A stretch of 64,000 nucleotides of DNA from Capnocytophaga granulosa ATCC 51502 (GTDB lineage Bacteria; Bacteroidota; Bacteroidia; Flavobacteriales; Flavobacteriaceae), in the NCBI RefSeq assembly GCF_000411115.1, contig NZ_KE150253.1, forward strand, positions 496,001 to 560,000. Direction: 5' to 3'. Under the pieces are notes generated by a model. It saw only the letters and a list, made by a program, of their open reading frames with translations. It was not told where the DNA came from and did not search any database. The stretch's first letter is position 1, and each line of letters opens with the position of its first letter. Shown in pieces: positions 28,483-39,300 of this stretch. A program made the position numbers and the translations under genes.

Positions 28483-29022
28483 TTATTTGTTCAACAATTT
28501 TTTTAATTCGTCCCAGCGTGGGTCTGTCTGGGAATCATCTGCTGCTTCTTCAAGCTCTTTGGGGCTAAAAGCATCTATGGTGTCTAACACTTCGGCGAGG
28601 TTCTCAGCCTGCGAATTGATACGCTTGGCAGGTACCGAGAGCACAATCATTTCATAGATGTACTGGGCTACCGAAAGGGTGTGTTCGCCTTGGGGAAGGA
28701 TAAGCAACTCATCATTATCATCATTGTAGCTATCCCCAAACTTCACCACTAAGTCTAAAGCACCCTCAGTAGGGAGGTCAAAAGGCTCATCAGTGATGTC
28801 ACAATTGACATTAACAGTGCCTTGGCTTAAGAAGTGTAGTTCCAAGAGGGTACTTTTCTTCTTTAAGTGTACACTTACTCTCTGGTTCACCTGGTTGAAC
28901 TCATGATAGTCAAACAACTCAAAAAAGTGGTTATCTATCTGATATTCAAAGAGATGTTCTCCATCTTTTAGTCCTGCAAAGTGAATATCATACGCTTTTA
29001 AGTCGCGTTTTTTATCTTTCAT
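28483..29022 (-). CDS. yceD: YceD/DUF177 family protein
   Basis: 179 residues. The central CDITDEPFDLPTEGALDLVV region (only one Cys of the usual CxRC pair is kept) and LPQGEHTLSVAQYIYEMIVL are the DUF177 signature. The C terminus ends DPRWDELKKLLNK, typical of the family. DUF177 proteins are linked to 23S rRNA and ribosome assembly in plants and bacteria. Position directly upstream of rpmF supports the call. A promoter with both elements lies at 29045-29073. Confidence 0.88.
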   Translation of the reverse strand: MKDKKRDLKAYDIHFAGLKDGEHLFEYQIDNHFFELFDYHEFNQVNQRVSVHLKKKSTLLELHFLSQGTVNVNCDITDEPFDLPTEGALDLVVKFGDSYNDDNDELLILPQGEHTLSVAQYIYEMIVLSVPAKRINSQAENLAEVLDTIDAFSPKELEEAADDSQTDPRWDELKKLLNK

Positions 29023-29044
29023 TCTTATATGCAGTTTGAGGGTG

Positions 29045-29073
29045 CAAAGATAGGAATTTTTTTAATTATCCAA
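29045..29073 (-). promoter_or_regulatory. Promoter of yceD-rpmF
   Basis: Minus strand TATCTTTG (29045-29052) with TTG (29071-29073) 18 bases upstream, 23 bases before the yceD ATG. Confidence 0.55.
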
Positions 29074-29093
29074 AAATAATTGTGGATAAATTT

Positions 29094-30173
29094 TTAGAGT
29101 GTAAAAATCTGATATTCTGTGGTAATCTCCTTGACCATCTGTTCGGTGCGCTCCTTGTCGGTATCGCTGAGAAACACCTGAGAGAAGGGAGGGAGGGTAA
29201 CCATTCGAAGGAGCTGTCCTACACGCTTGCTATCAAGTTTGTCAAAAATATCGTCCAATAGCAGTATAGGAGCGACCTTGGTATGCTCATAGATACTAAG
29301 GAATTGGGCAAACTTCAGGGCGATAAGGAAAGATTTCTGTTGGCCTTGGCTGGCGAATTTCTTAACGGGCTGTTCCTCTATGGTAAAGACCAAATCGTCC
29401 TTATGTACCCCAATAGTAGTGTATTGGGCAGCCCTGTCTTGGGAGATACTCTGAGAGAGTAACTGCTTGAAATCCTGCCCCTCCAGCGGGCTAAGATAGC
29501 TAACGCTTACTTGTTCTTTCCCTTGGGAGATGCTCTGGTATTGCTTTTGGAAAATAGGGAGGAATTCCTCTAAAAAAGCCTTGCGTTCCTTGAAGAGTTC
29601 TTGGCCATATAGAGAGAGTTGGTCATCGTAGATGGCTACGGTATCGGGGTCAAAATATGCCCGTTCGTGCATGAGCTTAAGCAGGCTATTGCGCTGGGTG
29701 AGGGCTTGGTTGTATCTCAGTAGGGTTTGCAGATAGAGGGGTCGTACCTGAGAGAGCATGCCATCGAGGAACTTGCGCCTGGCTTCGCTGCCCTCGTGAA
29801 TGAGGTCACGGTCAGAAGGGGAGACCATCACGATAGGGAACGTGCCGATATGCTCGGAGAGTCTGTCATAGAGCTTGCCGTTGCGCTTGACCACTTTTTT
29901 CTGTCCTTTCTTGACGCTACAGACCACTTGTTCCTCTCGTCCCTCTCTAAGGAAAGTACCCTCTATCAGATAAAAATCTTCTCCTAAGCGAATGTTGTGT
30001 AAAGTGCTCGAAGAAAAGTAGCTTTTGGTCATTCCTAAGTGGTAAATTGCGTCCAAAGAATTGGTTTTTCCGATTCCATTGTCGCCCACAAAGCAATTTA
30101 GCTGAGGAGAAAAAGAGAACTCTTTGCTTTCTATGTTTTTGAAATTCAGTATGTAAAGTCGTTTTAGGTACAT
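29094..30173 (-). CDS. recF: DNA replication/repair protein RecF
   Basis: 359 residues from the ATG at 30173 (a TTG one codon upstream is less likely). Walker A GDNGIGKT at 30-37, the signature region KKFASQGQQKSFLIALKFAQ, and Walker B ILLLDDIFDKLDSKRVGQLL. SMC-like ABC ATPase that helps load RecA on gapped DNA with RecO and RecR in the cytosol. Slightly short but within the family range. Convergent spacing to yceD is absent: both lie on the minus strand with 71 bases between. The divergent neighbour is a TPR membrane protein. Confidence 0.95.
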   Translation of the reverse strand: MYLKRLYILNFKNIESKEFSFSPQLNCFVGDNGIGKTNSLDAIYHLGMTKSYFSSSTLHNIRLGEDFYLIEGTFLREGREEQVVCSVKKGQKKVVKRNGKLYDRLSEHIGTFPIVMVSPSDRDLIHEGSEARRKFLDGMLSQVRPLYLQTLLRYNQALTQRNSLLKLMHERAYFDPDTVAIYDDQLSLYGQELFKERKAFLEEFLPIFQKQYQSISQGKEQVSVSYLSPLEGQDFKQLLSQSISQDRAAQYTTIGVHKDDLVFTIEEQPVKKFASQGQQKSFLIALKFAQFLSIYEHTKVAPILLLDDIFDKLDSKRVGQLLRMVTLPPFSQVFLSDTDKERTEQMVKEITTEYQIFTL

Positions 30174-30252
30174 CAAAAAAGGGGCTTACAAAAACATGCG
30201 CAAATTATTAAAAATTCTTGAGAAAAACACCCTCTATTACAAATAAAAATTT

Positions 30253-30260
30253 TATTTTTG
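30253..30260 (+). promoter_or_regulatory. Candidate -7 box of the TPR-ribH operon
   Basis: TATTTTTG followed by CA, 26 bases before the TPR gene ATG. No -33 TTG at the expected distance. Confidence 0.4.
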
Positions 30261-30286
30261 CAAAATCTTTTTAATGCAAAAATTTT

Positions 30287-31102
30287 ATGTCAGTTTACAA
30301 GAAGAATAACTATCGTCCAGGCCGACAAACAAAGAAAGAAAGACAACAGGAAGAGGCTGCTAATGAGGTTAGTAGCGAACAATTATCACATGAAAGTACC
30401 ACTGCGGAGGTCTTCGATACCTTAGACGAAAAGGCAGGCAAGACTGAGGCATGGGTGATCCAGCATCAGCGTACCATTCTCTTTACAATCGTTGCTGTAG
30501 TGGTAGTGGGGTTAGGTTATATGTTTTACAAACAGTTTGTAAGCGAACCTCGCGAGCGAGAAATCTCCGAACAACTCTCTTTTGCTCAGAGTGTATTCAA
30601 CCAGGCGCTTGATGCCAATACCACTGCTACCCGTGATTCTCTCTTTACCCTTTCGCTCAATGGAGATAAGACCCATGCAGGCTTTTTGAAGATTATCAAG
30701 GATCATGGCTCTAGCAAAGCGGGCAATGTGGCTAACTATGCAGCAGGTATGGCTTATCTGCAACTGAACAAATATAAGGAAGCGGTAACCCATTTGGACA
30801 AGTTCTCCTCTTCCGATCCGATCCTTAGTGCTTTGGCTTTGGGTAATATAGGAGATGCTTTTGTAGCTCTTAACCAACCTAAAGATGCTATGGATTATTA
30901 TAAAAAGGCAATAGATAAGAGCGATAATGCCCTTACGGCACCTATCTATCTAAGTAAGGCAGCACAAGTGGCGCAAGATCAAAAGAACTACAAAGAGGCC
31001 TTAACCTATTTGGAACGCATCAAGACTGATTATCCTAACTCTGAAGAGGCAGCTTCTGTAGATGTGCAAATCAGCCAAGTAGAGGCACTTACGAACCTAT
31101 AA
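30287..31102 (+). CDS. Membrane-anchored tetratricopeptide repeat protein (YfgM-like)
   Basis: 271 residues. A charged N-terminal cytoplasmic part (KKNNYRPGRQTKKERQQEE), one transmembrane helix at about 64-80, then TPR units (AGMAYLQLNKYKEAVTHLDK, ALGNIGDAFVALNQPKDAMD, AAQVAQDQKNYKEALTYLER). Its topology resembles YfgM, a periplasmic-side TPR protein tied to the Sec translocon and folding factors; that role here is inferred. ribH starts one base after its stop, so the pair is an operon. Confidence 0.85.
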   Translation: MSVYKKNNYRPGRQTKKERQQEEAANEVSSEQLSHESTTAEVFDTLDEKAGKTEAWVIQHQRTILFTIVAVVVVGLGYMFYKQFVSEPREREISEQLSFAQSVFNQALDANTTATRDSLFTLSLNGDKTHAGFLKIIKDHGSSKAGNVANYAAGMAYLQLNKYKEAVTHLDKFSSSDPILSALALGNIGDAFVALNQPKDAMDYYKKAIDKSDNALTAPIYLSKAAQVAQDQKNYKEALTYLERIKTDYPNSEEAASVDVQISQVEALTNL

Positions 31103-31103
31103 T

Positions 31104-31586
31104 ATGGCGACAGAGAACAAGAACTTATCTACCTATGATAAGGCTGCTCTTCCACAGGTGAAGGGCAAATCTATCGGGGTTATCACCTCTCGATGGAATG
31201 GAGAGATTACCGAAAACATGCGCAAGGGAGCCGTAGAGACCCTCTTGGATTGTGGTATATTGCCAGAGGATATCCTTCAGTGGCAGGTGCCAGGCGCCTT
31301 TGAACTGGTCAATGGTGCTAAGCGTATGCTCCTTAGCAAAAGTGTAGATGCTGTCATTGTTATAGGCTGTGTGATACAAGGGGAGACCAAGCACTTTGAC
31401 TTCGTCTGCCAAGGGGTGACTCAAGGGATCGCTTACCTGAATGCTACCCAACCTGTTCCTGTGATTTTTTGCTTGCTGACCGATAATACGCTGCAACAAT
31501 CCATAGACAGAAGTGGCGGCAAGCATGGCAATAAAGGCATAGAAGCCGCTATTACAGCTATCCAAATGATTGATTTAGAGAAATAA
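31104..31586 (+). CDS. ribH: 6,7-dimethyl-8-ribityllumazine synthase
   Basis: 160 residues. Shows the family motifs SRWNGEITENMRKGAVETL, WQVPGAFELVNGAKRML, VIGCVIQGETKHFDFVCQGV and DNTLQQSIDRSGGKHGNKG (the catalytic His lies in ETKHFD). It condenses the ribityl pyrimidine with 3,4-dihydroxy-2-butanone 4-phosphate in the penultimate step of riboflavin synthesis, in the cytosol. Other rib genes are not nearby. The flavin demand of the NQR complex encoded elsewhere in the window is a possible but unproven link. Confidence 0.97.
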   Translation: MATENKNLSTYDKAALPQVKGKSIGVITSRWNGEITENMRKGAVETLLDCGILPEDILQWQVPGAFELVNGAKRMLLSKSVDAVIVIGCVIQGETKHFDFVCQGVTQGIAYLNATQPVPVIFCLLTDNTLQQSIDRSGGKHGNKGIEAAITAIQMIDLEK

Positions 31587-31612
31587 AGGATAAAGGGTTA
31601 TAGATAAAAAAA

Positions 31613-31651
31613 GGGTTATAGGGTTTTAACTGAATCCTGTAACCCACTTTT
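31613..31651 (+). terminator. Terminator after ribH formed by the GGGTTATAGG hairpin repeat (copy 3)
   Basis: GGGTTATAGG (31613-31622) pairs with CCTGTAACCC (31636-31645) and is followed by ACTTTTTT. The loop GTTTTAACTGAAT matches the loop of the copy at 17547-17604 (reverse complement). Confidence 0.55.
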
Positions 31652-31656
31652 TTAAT

Positions 31657-31735
31657 GACCAATGACCAATGACAAGTGACTAATGACGAGTGACTAATGA
31701 CGAGTGACTAATGACGAGTGACAAGTGACTAATGG
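31657..31735 (+). repeat. Heptad array TGACNAR between ribH and ferredoxin gene
   Basis: About eleven consecutive units of TGACCAA, TGACAAG, TGACTAA, TGACGAG with exact 7-base steps. The most regular array in the window. Non-coding. Confidence 0.9.
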
Positions 31736-31741
31736 AGATTC

Positions 31742-31774
31742 ACTTAAAATTCAAAACTCAAAATTCAAAACTCA
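31742..31774 (+). repeat. Heptad array of the CTCAAAA/TTCAAAA type
   Basis: AAAATTC, AAAACTC, AAAATTC, AAAACTC, again with 7-base period but a different unit. Directly upstream of the ferredoxin promoter. Same unit family as 60508-60541 and 61504-61530. Confidence 0.8.
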
Positions 31775-31785
31775 TAGAAAAATCG

Positions 31786-31793
31786 TATCTTTG
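31786..31793 (+). promoter_or_regulatory. Candidate -7 box of the ferredoxin gene
   Basis: TATCTTTG followed by CCC, about 147 bases before the ATG. The long leader between them contains a G/C-rich inverted pair (CCCCCTTGGGGAGG) and no gene. Confidence 0.45.
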
Positions 31794-31939
31794 CCCCTGA
31801 AAAAGGTAAGGGCGTCTTGCTCTTGTGATTTTTTTGGATAGGGAACTTCCCTCTGCCCCCTTGGGGAGGTTTCCATCATAGATATAGAAAAAGAGGGGGA
31901 GAATGATTGAACATTAATTTATTACTAAAAAATAAAAAA

Positions 31940-32290
31940 ATGGCTATTATTATTACTGATAACTGTATCAATTGTGGGGCTTGCGAACCTGAATGCCCTA
32001 ACAATGCTATATACGAGGGCGCTGATGACTGGCGCTATAGCGATGGGACGACCCTTAGAGGGAATATCGTCCTGCCTAATGGAAAACATGTCAATGCCGA
32101 TGAGGTGCAAAAACCCATTAGCGATGACTATTACTATATAGTCCCCGACAAATGTACCGAATGCTTGGGCTTCCACGAGGAACCACAGTGTGCCGCCGTA
32201 TGCCCTGTGGATTGCTGTATTCCCGACGAAAACTATAAAGAAACCGAGGAAGAACTCTTGCAGAAAAAAGCGTTTTTACATAATGAATAA
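31940..32290 (+). CDS. 2[4Fe-4S] ferredoxin, Alvin/YfhL type
   Basis: 116 residues from the ATG at 31940 (MAIIITDNCINCGACEPECP); an upstream in-frame extension has no ATG-supported start. First cluster CINCGACEPECPNNAIY, second C-T-E-C then an insertion (LGFHEEPQ) and C-A-A-V-CPVDCCIPD, the arrangement of Alvin-type ferredoxins. Between them lies about 35 extra residues. Soluble low-potential electron carrier in the cytosol. The last residues HNE and TAA stop are in heptad repeat sequence. Partner enzymes are not evident nearby. Confidence 0.92.
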   Translation: MAIIITDNCINCGACEPECPNNAIYEGADDWRYSDGTTLRGNIVLPNGKHVNADEVQKPISDDYYYIVPDKCTECLGFHEEPQCAAVCPVDCCIPDENYKETEEELLQKKAFLHNE

Positions 32291-32325
32291 TGGTTAATGA
32301 TTAATGCCAATAATGGTTAATGACT
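32281..32325 (+). repeat. Heptad array at the ferredoxin 3' end
   Basis: ATAATGA, ATAATGG, TTAATGA, TTAATGCC, AATAATGG, TTAATGAC. Begins inside the last codons of the ferredoxin gene and ends at the inserted element at 32325. Confidence 0.65.
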
Positions 32326-32580
32326 TAAGTTTCGCAAGTTATTTTTGAATTATAATTAGTTTTGTAATTAATTGTAAATCAATATTCAACAGAACAAACC
32401 TCCCCCCGCCCCCTCCAAAGGGGGAGTAAGCACGTTGGAAAAGGATAAATTTGTTAGTCAAAATGAAGAGTTTTCTATTGTCTAACTCTCTGAAAATCCA
32501 CTGTTTAGTAAATCCCCCTTTGGAGGGGGGTAGGGGGGAGGTTTTGAAAATCAGTGAGTTACAGAGCTTGCGAAACTTAA
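32325..32580. mobile_element. MITE-like element, copy 1 (256 bp)
   Basis: Perfect 14-bp terminal inverted repeats: TTAAGTTTCGCAAG (32325-32338) and CTTGCGAAACTTAA (32567-32580). The interior has G/C-rich palindromic blocks (CCCCCTCCAAAGGGGGA and TCCCCCTTTGGAGGGGGG) and GTGAGTTACAGAGCTTGCG. No open frame. It matches the element at 60203-60478 in inverted orientation. The flanks GTTAATGAC and ATTAATCAT agree at six of nine positions, a possible decayed target duplication. It fills most of the gap between the ferredoxin and ruvA genes. Confidence 0.8.
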
Positions 32581-32708
32581 ATTAATCATTAATCATTGCT
32601 GGCATTAATCATTATCTTGTTATTTTTTTCCTAAAACTATTCTTAGTCTCAAGAAAAATGACGAATATTGCTTGCTAAACGCAGAGAAATAAACAACGCA
32701 AAAAAACT

Positions 32709-33296
32709 ATGATAACACACCTTGAAGGTCGCTTGGTGGAGAAAACGCCTACTTATATAGTCATAGACTGTAATGGCGTGGGCTACTGGGTGAACATTTC
32801 TTTGAATACTTTCTCGCAACTTCCTGATTCGGAGCGGGTTAAGGTGTATACCTACCTACAGGTGAAGGAAGATGCTCATACTCTTTTTGGCTTCTTTGAC
32901 AAGAGTGAGAGGGAACTTTTTACCCTGCTTATCTCCGTATCGGGGGTGGGAGCTGCTACGGCACGGGTGATGCTCTCTTCGCTTTCGCCTACACAGTTGC
33001 GCAGTGCCATTATCAACAATGAGGTGCGCACTATACAGTCGGCTAAGGGGATAGGGGCTAAGACGGCACAACGTATTATATTGGATCTCAGGGAGAAGGT
33101 ACTCAAGCTTTCTGAAGATCCCTCCTTACCTACATTACCACAGGGACAACCCCATAAGGAAGAGGCTTTGGCAGCCTTGGAAGTATTGGGCTATCCAAGA
33201 AAAACAGCCGAAGGGGTAGTAGGAAAAATCCTCTCACAATCCAGCGAAGAACTTTCTGTAGAACAGCTTATCAAACAAGCCTTAAAACAATTGTAA
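32709..33296 (+). CDS. ruvA: Holliday junction branch migration protein RuvA
   Basis: 195 residues. OB-fold domain I (MITHLEGRLVEKTPTYIVID), two helix-hairpin-helix motifs (ISVSGVGAATARVMLSSL; IQSAKGIGAKTAQRIILDL) and a C-terminal RuvB-binding domain III (EEALAALEVLGYPRKTAEGV). RuvA tetramers bind Holliday junctions and steer RuvB-driven branch migration. The sprA start follows 4 bases after the stop, an arrangement known from other flavobacteria. Confidence 0.97.
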   Translation: MITHLEGRLVEKTPTYIVIDCNGVGYWVNISLNTFSQLPDSERVKVYTYLQVKEDAHTLFGFFDKSERELFTLLISVSGVGAATARVMLSSLSPTQLRSAIINNEVRTIQSAKGIGAKTAQRIILDLREKVLKLSEDPSLPTLPQGQPHKEEALAALEVLGYPRKTAEGVVGKILSQSSEELSVEQLIKQALKQL

Positions 33297-33300
33297 CAAG

Positions 33301-36300
33301 ATGAACGGGAAATTATTTATAAAGTTATTTTTCTTTTTCTTCATGCTTCATGCTTTTGAGGCTTTTGCTCAAGAGAAAGATACCACAGAAAAGAAAAAGG
33401 ATACGATCAAAACCAGTCGCTCCCTGCGCCGTTTGTTATTGAAGGATTCCGACAGAATCTCTCGCAAGTATAAGTACAATGCGGCTTTGGACAAATATGT
33501 GTATAGCGAGAAGGTAGGGGAGTATGACATCTCTACCCCTATTTTCCTAACACCCCAAGAGTACGAGAGCCTTGTGATGCGTGAGCGTATGGGCTTGTAT
33601 TTCAGGGAGAAAAGTAGGGCTATGCAGCCTACCGCTCAAGGACAAACACCCAATAATGCCCAGCGGGATTTGCTCCCTGAGTTCTATGTGAAGTCGGAGC
33701 TTTTCGAATCTATCTTCGGGGGGAATAATATAGATATTATCCCGCAGGGGAATGTTGCCTTTGATTTGGGTTTGCGCTATACCAAGAACGATAACCCTTC
33801 TATAAGTCCTGAATATCGCAGTTCCTATGGGATTGATTTTGACCAGCGTATCAGCTTGGGCATACAAGGGAAGGTAGGTACCCGCCTCTCTATCAATGCG
33901 ATGTATGACACCCAAGCGACATTTGACTTTCAGAATGTCTTCAAGCTGGAATATACGCCCAATGAGGACGATATAGTACGCAAGGTGGAACTGGGGAATG
34001 TGAGTTTGCCACTGAATAGCTCCCTTATCACAGGAGCGCAGAGCCTCTTTGGGGTGAAGACCGAACTCCAGTTTGGCCGTACTACCATAACAGGGGTGTT
34101 TTCCGAACAGCGCTCTCAGTCCCAGACAGTTACAGCTCAAGGGGGCGGTACTATGCAGGATTTTGAAATCCGTGCGCTTGACTATGATGAGAATCGCAAC
34201 TACTTCCTTTCCCAGTTCTTCAGAGACCAGTATGACCGTGCTTTGGAGAACTATCCTTATATACGTAGCAAGGTGCAAATCGTACGTGTGGAGGTATGGG
34301 CAACCAACCGCTCCAATCGTACCTCTAACATTCGTAACATAGTAGCTTTGCAGGACTTAGGGGAAGCCAAGGCAGAGAATACCCGTATAGCGGGCAATGC
34401 GCCTGTAGGTTTCTTCCGTGGTTCCATAGGGGATAGGCCTACCAATGAGGCCAATAAGTACGACCCTACTCGTATAGACTCTCCTCAATCAGTACTTACC
34501 AAGGAGATTCGCGATGTAGCGACTATTCGTTCGGGATTTGGCACTATGTCGTCCTTGGTCAATGAGGGCTTTGACTATGCGGTTTTGGAAAATGCTCAGA
34601 AATTGGAAGAAGGTCGCGACTTCAAGGTTAATAAGCAATTGGGGTATATCTCTCTGAGTCAGCGACTTAATAACGATGAAATATTGGCTGTTGCCTACCA
34701 ATACACCTACGAAGGAAATGTATATCAGGTAGGGGAGTTTGCCAACGATGGGATCTCGGCTACAACCAATGCTTATATAGCGGGGCAGAACAAGATCACC
34801 AATAACTGTTTGGTGCTGAAGATGCTCAAGAGTAATCGTTTGGTTACAGGTGATCCTATCTGGAACCTGATGATGAAAAACGTATATTCGCTCAATGCGG
34901 TGCAGATCAACCCTGATAACTTCCGCATGAACATCTTCTACAATGACCCTTCGCCAGTGAACTACATAGCCCCTGTAGATGAAGCTACTTGGAACAGAGA
35001 GCTCACCCGCAAGATACTACTTCAACTCTTTAACTTTGATAGGCTCAATGCTTACAATGACCCTGAAAATGGGGGAGATGGTTTCTTTGACTTTGTCGAT
35101 GGTATCACCATAGACCCCGAATATGGGAAAATCATCTTCACCAAGGTAGAGCCTTTCGGGAAATATCTCTATGACAAATTGGGCGGGGGCAGTCGCTATA
35201 ATGACCCTACTGCCTATCAGTCTACTTCTACCGCATGGAATGCCAACCAAAAGAAATATGTGTTCCGTTCCCTCTATACCGATATAAAGGCTAAGGCCTT
35301 GGAGGATGCCGAGCGCAACAAATTTACTCTTAAGGGACGCTATAAGTCCAAGGGAGGCCGTGGTATTTCCTTGGGTGCCTACAATGTCCCTCGTGGTTCG
35401 GTACGTGTAACCGTGGGTGGGCGTATCCTACAGGAGGGTATAGACTATACCGTTAATTACCAACAAGGTACTGTACAGATCATAGACCCAACGATAGAAA
35501 ACTCTAACTTACCGATACAGGTATCAGTGGAGAATAATCTTATCTTCGGCGGACAGAGTCGCCGCTTTATGGGAGTGAATGTGGAGCATAAGTTCAGTGA
35601 TAAGTTTGTAGTGGGAACCTCGCTGATCAACATGCACGAGCGCCCCTACACCCGCAAGGCCAATTATGGACAGGAGCCAGTGAATAACACCATTTTTGGT
35701 TTTGGAGGAAGCTATTCTACGGAACTGCCTTTCCTTACTCGCTTGCTCAATAAGGTACCCTCCTTGCAGAGCGATGTGGCTTCCAACCTCTCCGTTCGTG
35801 GAGAGATGGCCTTCTTGCACCCTAGCAGCCCTCGCAGTTCCGACTTTGATGGAGAGGCAACGGCTTACTTAGACGACTTTGAGGCCGCTCAGACTACAGT
35901 GGATATTCGCGGTATGCGTTCGTGGTCATTGGCCAGCACGCCACTGAGGTTTGGTCAAGGCAGCTACCCGAACCAGACCCTCTATGGGAATGCCCCTGAA
36001 GATGTGGACAACCTTAAGAACGGCTACGGACGCGCTAAGTTGGCTTGGTATAGTATAGACCCTGTTTTCTACGGCAACAACAAGCCAGGCGATGTGAATG
36101 CTTCGGAGATTTCTAAGAACAGCACCCGCCGTGTCTATGTTAAGGAAATCTTCCCAGAGCGAGAATTGGCTCAGGGAGACTTGCTGGTACAGAACACTTT
36201 GGACTTGGCCTACTACCCCAATGCCAAAGGCTCTTACAACAACAACCCACAAGCGATGAGCAGCCTAGCGGCCTCTGACAAGTGGGGAGGTATCATGCGT

Positions 36301-39300
36301 GGTATCTCGGCTACCAACTTTGAAGAGAATAATATAGAATATATACAATTCTGGGTGCTAGACCCTTATACCTCAGGCGAGTTTACCCCTTCTGCTTCAG
36401 GAGAATTGGTGTTTGACTTAGGAAATATCTCCGAGGATATCCTCAAGGACGGCCGCAAGCAGTATGAGAATGGTTTGCCAGGGCTCTCTATACAGTCACC
36501 TACCTATACTACCGCTTGGGGGAAAACACCTGTATCCCAGTCATTGCTTTATGCTTTTGATAGCAACCAAGAAAACCGCGCCTTGCAGGATATAGGTTTG
36601 GACGGACTTACCGATGAGCAGGAACGCGCCATCTATGCCAATAACTTGGTGGATTCGCCTACTGACCCAGCCTTGGATAACTATGAGTATTATCTTTCCC
36701 GCTCAGGTGGGGTGCTTAACCGATACTATAATTATAATGGTACACAAGGCAACTCCCCAGTGGCTGGCAATAGCCAAGCTGCCTCCCTCAACCCAGATAC
36801 GGAGGACGTGAACAAGGATAACACCATGAGTACTGTCAATAGCTATTATGAGTACCGCGTGCCTATCCATGGCAATGTACAGCGTACAGACCGCTATGTG
36901 AGTGATATCAAGGAAGTATATGCAGAAACCCCTGATGGTCAGCCTGTTTTTGCCCGATGGATACAATATAAGATTCCTATCAAGGACGCCAATCGCCGTG
37001 AGTATGGTGGCGGGGGAGACTTACGCTCAGTAACCCATATCCGTATGTACCTCACAGGCTTTGCCTCCGATGTAGTACTCCGCTTTGGTACTTTGGACTT
37101 GGTGAGAGGCGACTGGCGACACTATACCAAATCGCTCAAGGACGACCTTTCGGCTCCTGATGCTGGTGCCAGCACTGAAATAGGTTCGGTGAATCTCATA
37201 GAGAATGGTACTCGTCAGCCGATACCTTACCGTATGCCTCCTGGGGTATATCGCGAGCAAATCAACCAGAACAATACGATTGTCAGCCAAAACGAGCAAT
37301 CACTTTCCTATACCGTATGTGACTTATCGCCACGCGATGCTCGTGGAGTGTATAAGAACCTCCATGCCGACTTGCGCCAGTACAAGCGTATCAAAATGTT
37401 TGTCCATGCCGAGCGCTATAAGAACCAACCCCTTGCCGATGGCGAGTTGGTGGCTTTCGTTCGCTTGGGTTCAGACCTATCGGAAAACTTCTATCAGGTG
37501 GAATTACCATTGCAGGTAACCCCCGCAGGAGCCTACTTGGCCGAAGGTATATGGCCTGCTGCCAATAGCTTTGATATTCCTATGGATGCCCTCACCCAGA
37601 TGAAGGCTAAAGGTATCAATAGCGGTAACTTGGCCAACCTTACTTATTATGATGCGGCACTGAACCATATCGCCTCACCTACGACCACTCCTCATGTAAT
37701 GGGGCAAAACCGCTATGCGATCAAGGGGAATCCCTCCTTGGCCGATGTGCAAATCATCATGGTAGGGATTAAGAACGCAACGAGCAACCACGTCTGTGGA
37801 GAAGTATGGTTCAATGAATTACGTATGGCCGAGCTCGAGAACAAAGGCGGTTGGGCAGGTATTGCCGCTGTGGATCTCAATGCAGCCGACTTTATGGATA
37901 TGTCTGTTACGGGGAAAATCAGTACTGTAGGCTTTGGTACTGTAGAGCAGAAGCCTAATGAGCGCAGCCGTGAGGAAGTAAAACAGCTTGATGCTATGAT
38001 GAATATCAATGCAGGTAAGCTCTTCCCTAAGAAGTGGAATGTACAGATGCCTGTAGGGCTTAACCGTTCTTCCTCTGTGGCTACTCCTGAGTATGATCCT
38101 CAGTATGAGGATATCAAGCTCAAAGACCGCATAGCTGCCGCACAGACCCAAGCTCAAAAAGATCTTATCAAAGAACAAGCCGAGGACTATACCCTAAGGC
38201 GTGGTATCAGCCTTATCGGGGTGAAGAAGAACCTCGGTGAAGGCGAAAAGGCCAAAGTGTATTCCATAGAGAACTTTACGCTTAACTATGCCTATAACCA
38301 AATGGATCACCATGATTTTGAGATAGAAAGCCAAAGAGAACAAAATGTACGTACAGGGGCGCTCTATGCCCATGCCTTCGAACAGAAGAAATGGGAACCC
38401 TTCAAAGGCAACCAGCAGGTAAGCGCCAGCAAGTACCTCAAGTGGCTATCGGAGGTGAATTTCAATTTCTTGCCGAATAATATCTATATAGGGCCTACCA
38501 TTACTCGTGCCTTTGCACGTCAGCGTTTCCGTGAGGTGTATCCACTAGGCGTGAATCCTGATAATCAGGTGCCGCTTCCTGAGTTGCAACAGCGCAACTA
38601 CCTATTTGATTGGCAATATGGTATCAACTATTCACTGACCAAGTCACTCAAGGTAAGCTATGATGCTACCAATAGCAATATAGTACGTAATTATTACCGC
38701 TATAATAATATAGGTGAGCGAGAGCTGAACAAGGAACTCACCCTATGGCATGACTTCTGGAATCAGGGAACACCGAACCACTTCATGTCGGCTTTCAAGG
38801 TCAATTACGAATTGCCGTTGGATAAGCTACCTTACTTATCTTTTGTTAAGGCCTCCTATTCTTATACAGGAGACTTTGATTGGCAACGAGGCTCTGAGGC
38901 CTTGACCCAAGTGGCGGGACATCAGATCAATAAAGTACAGAATGCCAATACCCACAACCTAACGGCCAATATGACTTTTGACCGCTTCTATTCCTCTTTA
39001 GGAGTGAAGAACAAGGGACTTGGCCAGAAATCTACCGGTAAGGATCACCTCTTGCGCTTGGCTACCATGATCAAGCGTATTGGGGTAAGCTATACCGAGA
39101 CTAACGGCTCTATGCTCCCAGGGTATTTGCCACAGGTAGGCTTCTTTGGTACCTCCCAACCTTCGTTGCCGTTTGTTTTCGGTTGGCAAGATGACATTCG
39201 CTACGAAGCAGGTCGTCGCGGTTGGCTCACTCGTTTTGATGATTTCAACGAACAGTTTATCCGCTCTACCAACAAGACCCTTAACCTAACGGCCAGTTTG

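Noticed and set aside
33547-34278. A 243-residue open frame on the minus strand inside sprA
   Set aside because: Lies fully within sprA, with no recognisable domain; expected antisense shadow of a biased coding sequence.
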